In this document: positions 61,002-64,000 of the stretch, one piece after another | Layout: every line of letters starts with the position of its first letter | Position numbering within the stretch: position 1 is the stretch's first letter | DNA from: Candidatus Stackebrandtia excrementipullorum | GTDB taxonomy: Bacteria > Actinomycetota > Actinomycetes > Mycobacteriales > Micromonosporaceae | DNA length: 64,000 nucleotides | NCBI GenBank assembly: GCA_019113825.1 | Contig: DXGR01000127.1 | Span: forward strand, 30,170 to 94,169 | Direction: 5' to 3' | Made by a program: the position numbers and the translations under genes | Notes under the pieces: generated by a model | Told to the model about the DNA's origin: nothing | Database searches by the model: none | Seen by the model: only the letters and a program-made list of their open reading frames with translations

Positions 61002-61416
61002 GTATCGGCGGCCGAGGCGCCGTAGGACGGGTGGATGGTCGGGGCCGGGGCCCGATGAGAAACGTGACCCGCAGGCGTTGGGTGATCTGCTGGGCAAGCT
61101 GGTGCGTGACCGGGGGTGGCGGAAGCCCGCTGCTCATGCGGGTTTGTTCGCGCGATGGCCGCACTTGGTCGGTCCGGAGGTTGCGGCTCATTGTCGTCCC
61201 GTGTCGTGCGTGGACGGGGAGTTGGTTGTTGAGGCCGAATCGTCGGCCTGGGCGACTCAACTGCGGTTGTTCAGGACTCAGTTGTTGACGCAAGTGGCCG
61301 GTGAGGTCGGACCCGGAGTGGTCGATCGCATCAGAATCAACGGACCGACTCAACCGTCCCACGTTAAGGGGGCGCGGCGAGTGCGGTTTGGGGGCGCGCG
61401 CGATAATTACGGGTGA
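60991..61416 (+). CDS. DUF721 family protein
   Basis: About 141 residues, DciA-like (DUF721): an arginine-rich N-terminus (YEYRRPRRRRTGG), then ALGDLLGKLVRDRGW, HAGLFARWPHLVGPEVAAHC and GELVVEAESSAWATQLRLF. DciA-type proteins load the replicative helicase DnaB in bacteria lacking DnaC, and in actinobacteria the gene always sits between recF and gyrB. The GTG at 60991 overlaps the recF end by 11 bases. Confidence 0.9.
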   Translation: MSYEYRRPRRRRTGGWSGPGPDEKRDPQALGDLLGKLVRDRGWRKPAAHAGLFARWPHLVGPEVAAHCRPVSCVDGELVVEAESSAWATQLRLFRTQLLTQVAGEVGPGVVDRIRINGPTQPSHVKGARRVRFGGARDNYG

Positions 61417-61619
61417 CGCCGCAACGGTGTCCACCCGTGCAGGGGGGTACGTGACCGCTCATTGGTCCGCCCTCTGGCGAGTCAAGGGGCTGCGCCGCCC
61501 AATGTATGTCGTAGCCCCCAAGTAAGATTGATGAAGTCCATCGGGTGTGTGCGGCTATTCCAGCGTGAGGTGCCGCGCGCACGGCAGATGGCTTCATGCG
61601 AAAAACAAGGGAGTACTAG
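61417..61619 (+). promoter_or_regulatory. gyrB promoter region
   Basis: About 200 bases before gyrB. A TAAGAT box lies at about 61524-61529 with a TATGTC hexamer 18 bases upstream, a plausible promoter. The gyrB start has an AAGGGAG ribosome binding site. No gene is seen. Confidence 0.45.
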
Positions 61620-63581
61620 GTGGCAGCGGCGAAAAAGCAGCAGGATTACACCGCCGGGTCGCTGACCGTCCTCGAGGGGCTCGAGGCGGTTCGCAAGCGA
61701 CCGGGTATGTATATCGGTTCGACCGGTGAGCGTGGGCTCCACCACCTGGTGTGGGAAGTCGTCGACAACTCGGTGGACGAGGCCTTGGCGGGCTACTGCG
61801 ACACGATCGACGTCACCATTCTTCCCGACAACGGGATACGTGTCATCGATAACGGGCGAGGCTTCCCCGTCGACATTCACCCGAAGCTGAAAAAGCCTGG
61901 CGTCGAGGTGGCGTTGACCGTCCTTCACGCCGGTGGAAAGTTCGACGGTAAGTCCTACGCGGTCTCGGGTGGGCTTCACGGTGTCGGTGTTTCGGTGGTG
62001 AACGCTCTGAGCACCCGGCTCGAAATCGAGATTCACAAGAGCGGCCACGTATGGCGTCAGTTGTACAAGAACGCGGTGCCGGGCCAACTGGAAAAGGGCG
62101 AGACCACGGACCGCACCGGTTCGTCGGTGAGTTTCTGGCCCGATGACACCGTCTTCGACACGACGGTCTACAACTTCGAGACGATCTATCGTCGTCTGCA
62201 GGAGATGGCCTTCCTCAACAAGGGCTTGAAGATCGTCCTGCGTGATCAACGCCCCCGGCCGGAGGCGGAAGAGGACGCGCAACCGCGTGAGGTCGTCTTC
62301 GAATACGAAGAGGGAATCGCCGACTTCGTCCGGCACCTAAACGTGACCAAGAACGCGCTGCACAAGACCGTGATCATGTTCGACTCCGAGGACGACGGCA
62401 TGTCGCTCGAGGTCGCCATGCAGTGGAACGAGTCGTACGGTGAGAGCGTCTACACCTTCGCCAACGCGATCAACACTCACGAGGGCGGGACGCACGAGGA
62501 AGGCTTCCGGGCCGCGTTGACCTCCTGCGTCAACAAGTACGGCACCGACCGCAAGCTTCTTAAAGGCGACGACCGGCTTTCCGGAGACGATATTCGTGAG
62601 GGATTGGCCGCGATCGTCTCGGTGAAACTGCGTGAGCCGCAGTTTGAGGGGCAGACCAAGACCAAGTTGGGTAACACCGAGGTCAAGGGCTTCGTTCAGC
62701 GCGTCTGTAACGAGTGGCTGGTCGACTGGTTTGACCGGCACCCCGCAGAGGCGAAGATTGTCATTCAGAAGGCGTCGGCGGCAGCTCAAGCGCGGAAGGC
62801 GGCCGCTCAGGCACGGAAGCTGGCTCGGCGTAAAAGTCTGCTTGAAACGTCGTCGATGCCCGGCAAGCTTGCCGACTGCCAGTCGACCGACCCCACCGAG
62901 TCGGAGATATTCATCGTCGAGGGTGACTCGGCCGGCGGTTCCGGTAAACAGGGCCGTGACCCTCGCACCCAGGCGATTCTTCCGATTCGCGGAAAGATTC
63001 TCAATGTCGAGAAAGCGCGTATCGACAGAGTCCTGAAGAACAACGAGGTCCAGGCGATCATCACCGCGCTGGGCACCGGTATTCACGAAGACTTCGATAT
63101 CGAGAAGCTTCGCTACCACAAGATCATTCTGATGGCCGACGCCGACGTCGACGGGCAGCACATCAACACTCTCCTGTTGACTCTGCTGTTCCGCTTCATG
63201 CGTCCGCTGGTTGAGATGGGACACGTCTATCTGTCTCAGCCGCCGCTGTACAAGATCAAGTGGAACAGGAAGGGCGACCAGGTCGAGTACGCCTACTCGG
63301 ATCGTGAGCGTGACGGGCTGATCGAACTGGGATTGAGCCAGGGCAAGGCGGACCCGCGTAAGTACGACGGTGTGCAGCGGTACAAGGGGCTCGGCGAGAT
63401 GAACTACACCGAGTTGTGGGAAACGACGATGAACCCCGCCACTCGCGCATTGCTGCGGGTGTCCCTTGACGACGCGGCAACCGCCGACGAGCTGTTCAGC
63501 GTCTTGATGGGTGAAGACGTGGCGTCTCGCCGATCCTTTATTCAGCGTAACGCCAAGGACGTCCGTTTCCTTGACATCTGA
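61620..63581 (+). CDS. gyrB: DNA gyrase subunit B
   Basis: A 653-residue GyrB. The GHKL ATPase has [24 protein letters not shown] and [14 protein letters not shown]. The TOPRIM domain has [14 protein letters not shown] and DADVDGQHI. The end VRFLDI matches the GyrB tail. Start GTG at 61620. With GyrA it introduces negative supercoils. Confidence 0.98.
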   Translation: MAAAKKQQDYTAGSLTVLEGLEAVRKRPGMYIGSTGERGLHHLVWEVVDNSVDEALAGYCDTIDVTILPDNGIRVIDNGRGFPVDIHPKLKKPGVEVALTVLHAGGKFDGKSYAVSGGLHGVGVSVVNALSTRLEIEIHKSGHVWRQLYKNAVPGQLEKGETTDRTGSSVSFWPDDTVFDTTVYNFETIYRRLQEMAFLNKGLKIVLRDQRPRPEAEEDAQPREVVFEYEEGIADFVRHLNVTKNALHKTVIMFDSEDDGMSLEVAMQWNESYGESVYTFANAINTHEGGTHEEGFRAALTSCVNKYGTDRKLLKGDDRLSGDDIREGLAAIVSVKLREPQFEGQTKTKLGNTEVKGFVQRVCNEWLVDWFDRHPAEAKIVIQKASAAAQARKAAAQARKLARRKSLLETSSMPGKLADCQSTDPTESEIFIVEGDSAGGSGKQGRDPRTQAILPIRGKILNVEKARIDRVLKNNEVQAIITALGTGIHEDFDIEKLRYHKIILMADADVDGQHINTLLLTLLFRFMRPLVEMGHVYLSQPPLYKIKWNRKGDQVEYAYSDRERDGLIELGLSQGKADPRKYDGVQRYKGLGEMNYTELWETTMNPATRALLRVSLDDAATADELFSVLMGEDVASRRSFIQRNAKDVRFLDI

Positions 63582-63636
63582 TTCTTGGTCGAAACCCGCA
63601 CGTCGTCATTCCCGGTCTTCGGGGGAAAGGTAAGTC

Positions 63637-64000
63637 GTGTCAGAAGTCAACCAACCGGATCTTGAGGTTCCGGACGTCTCCGGCGGGCATATCGAGCCGG
63701 TAGGCGTAGAGATCGCCATGCAGCGGTCTTACCTGGACTATGCGATGAGTGTCATCGTGGGTCGTGCCCTGCCCGATGTCCGTGACGGTCTCAAACCGGT
63801 GCACCGCAAGATTCTTTACGGGATGTACGACGGTGGATATCGTCCAGACCGCGGTTACGTCAAGTGCTCCCGTGTAGTCGGTGACGTCATGGGGCAGTAC
63901 CACCCGCACGGTGACAGAGCCATTTACGACACGCTCGCCCGCATGGCGCAACCGTGGTCCCTGCGCTACCCGTTGGTCGACGGGCAGGGCAACTTCGGTT
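63637..64000 (+). CDS. gyrA: DNA gyrase subunit A (3' end beyond window)
   Basis: The first 121 codons of GyrA. It starts at a GTG (63637) with AAAGG six bases upstream, 55 bases after gyrB. The core begins [21 protein letters not shown]... and runs to [10 protein letters not shown] at the window edge, just before the catalytic Tyr. The quinolone-resistance region reads [11 protein letters not shown], so residue 94, equivalent to E. coli Ser83 and M. tuberculosis Ala90, is Arg (codon AGA); the Asp equivalent to E. coli Asp87 (residue 98) is kept. Confidence 0.97.
   Translation, partial: MSEVNQPDLEVPDVSGGHIEPVGVEIAMQRSYLDYAMSVIVGRALPDVRDGLKPVHRKILYGMYDGGYRPDRGYVKCSRVVGDVMGQYHPHGDRAIYDTLARMAQPWSLRYPLVDGQGNFG

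Overview
The window is a 64-kb chromosomal segment carrying the replication origin of a GC-rich actinobacterium. The gene order rsmG-jag-yidC-yidD-rnpA-rpmH-[dnaA boxes]-dnaA-[oriC]-dnaN-gnd-recF-DUF721-gyrB-gyrA, the FhaA/FhaB/PstP/RodA/PbpA/PknA/PknB operon, PurS-type purine genes and DUF5926 all point to Actinobacteria. A gnd gene between dnaN and recF is typical of Micromonosporales, Streptomycetales and Glycomycetales relatives. The moderate GC content for this group suggests a Glycomycetaceae-like organism (for example the Stackebrandtia/Haloglycomyces lineage), but that is inference and not something I could test by search.

Left arm (1-12 kb, mostly minus strand): a truncated ADP-ribosylglycohydrolase, DedA and small membrane proteins, an FAD-dependent oxidoreductase, a cold-shock protein with its terminator, an alpha/beta hydrolase, prephenate dehydratase, and the purine genes purS-purQ-purL and purB. 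From 12 to 33 kb lie mixed accessory and housekeeping genes: a membrane-anchored Hsp70/PQQ-propeller fusion, tRNA-Ser, small enzymes, an NlpC/P60 cell-wall hydrolase, a frameshifted methyltransferase, a three-gene type III polyketide synthase/methyltransferase/UbiA set, a lipoprotein plus radA, a LacI regulator with tandem operators, transport and membrane proteins, and a run of plus-strand genes (GDPD, RsbW-like ATPase, DUF5926, GT87, zinc-ribbon protein).

From 33 to 37 kb is a homogentisate degradation locus: hmgA diverging from a conserved unknown gene plus fahA. From 37 to 46 kb is the seven-gene Ser/Thr kinase and cell-shape operon, transcribed leftward from fhaA to pknB. From 46 to 49 kb are tRNA-Leu, tRNA-Phe, a Pr6Pr-like membrane protein, a decayed coding stretch, a HIT-like protein and a GNAT acetyltransferase. 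From 49 to 64 kb is the origin domain. It has seven parS sites between 49.0 and 52.6 kb, parA/parB, ribosome and membrane-insertion genes, and DnaA boxes on both sides of dnaA with the main oriC in the 0.6-kb dnaA-dnaN gap.

The most unusual signals are: (i) a short promoter-linked GGGG...CCCCC hairpin element present three times at unrelated loci; (ii) the Hsp70-TM-propeller protein; (iii) a recurrent leaderless start signature (a TAnnnT box 6-7 bases before the start codon); (iv) an arginine at the quinolone-resistance position of GyrA; (v) tandem perfect operators at lacI and tandem near-palindromes in front of a small membrane-protein gene; (vi) a conserved unknown gene inside the homogentisate locus where maleylacetoacetate isomerase would be expected. 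I saw no CRISPR array, prophage or insertion sequence.
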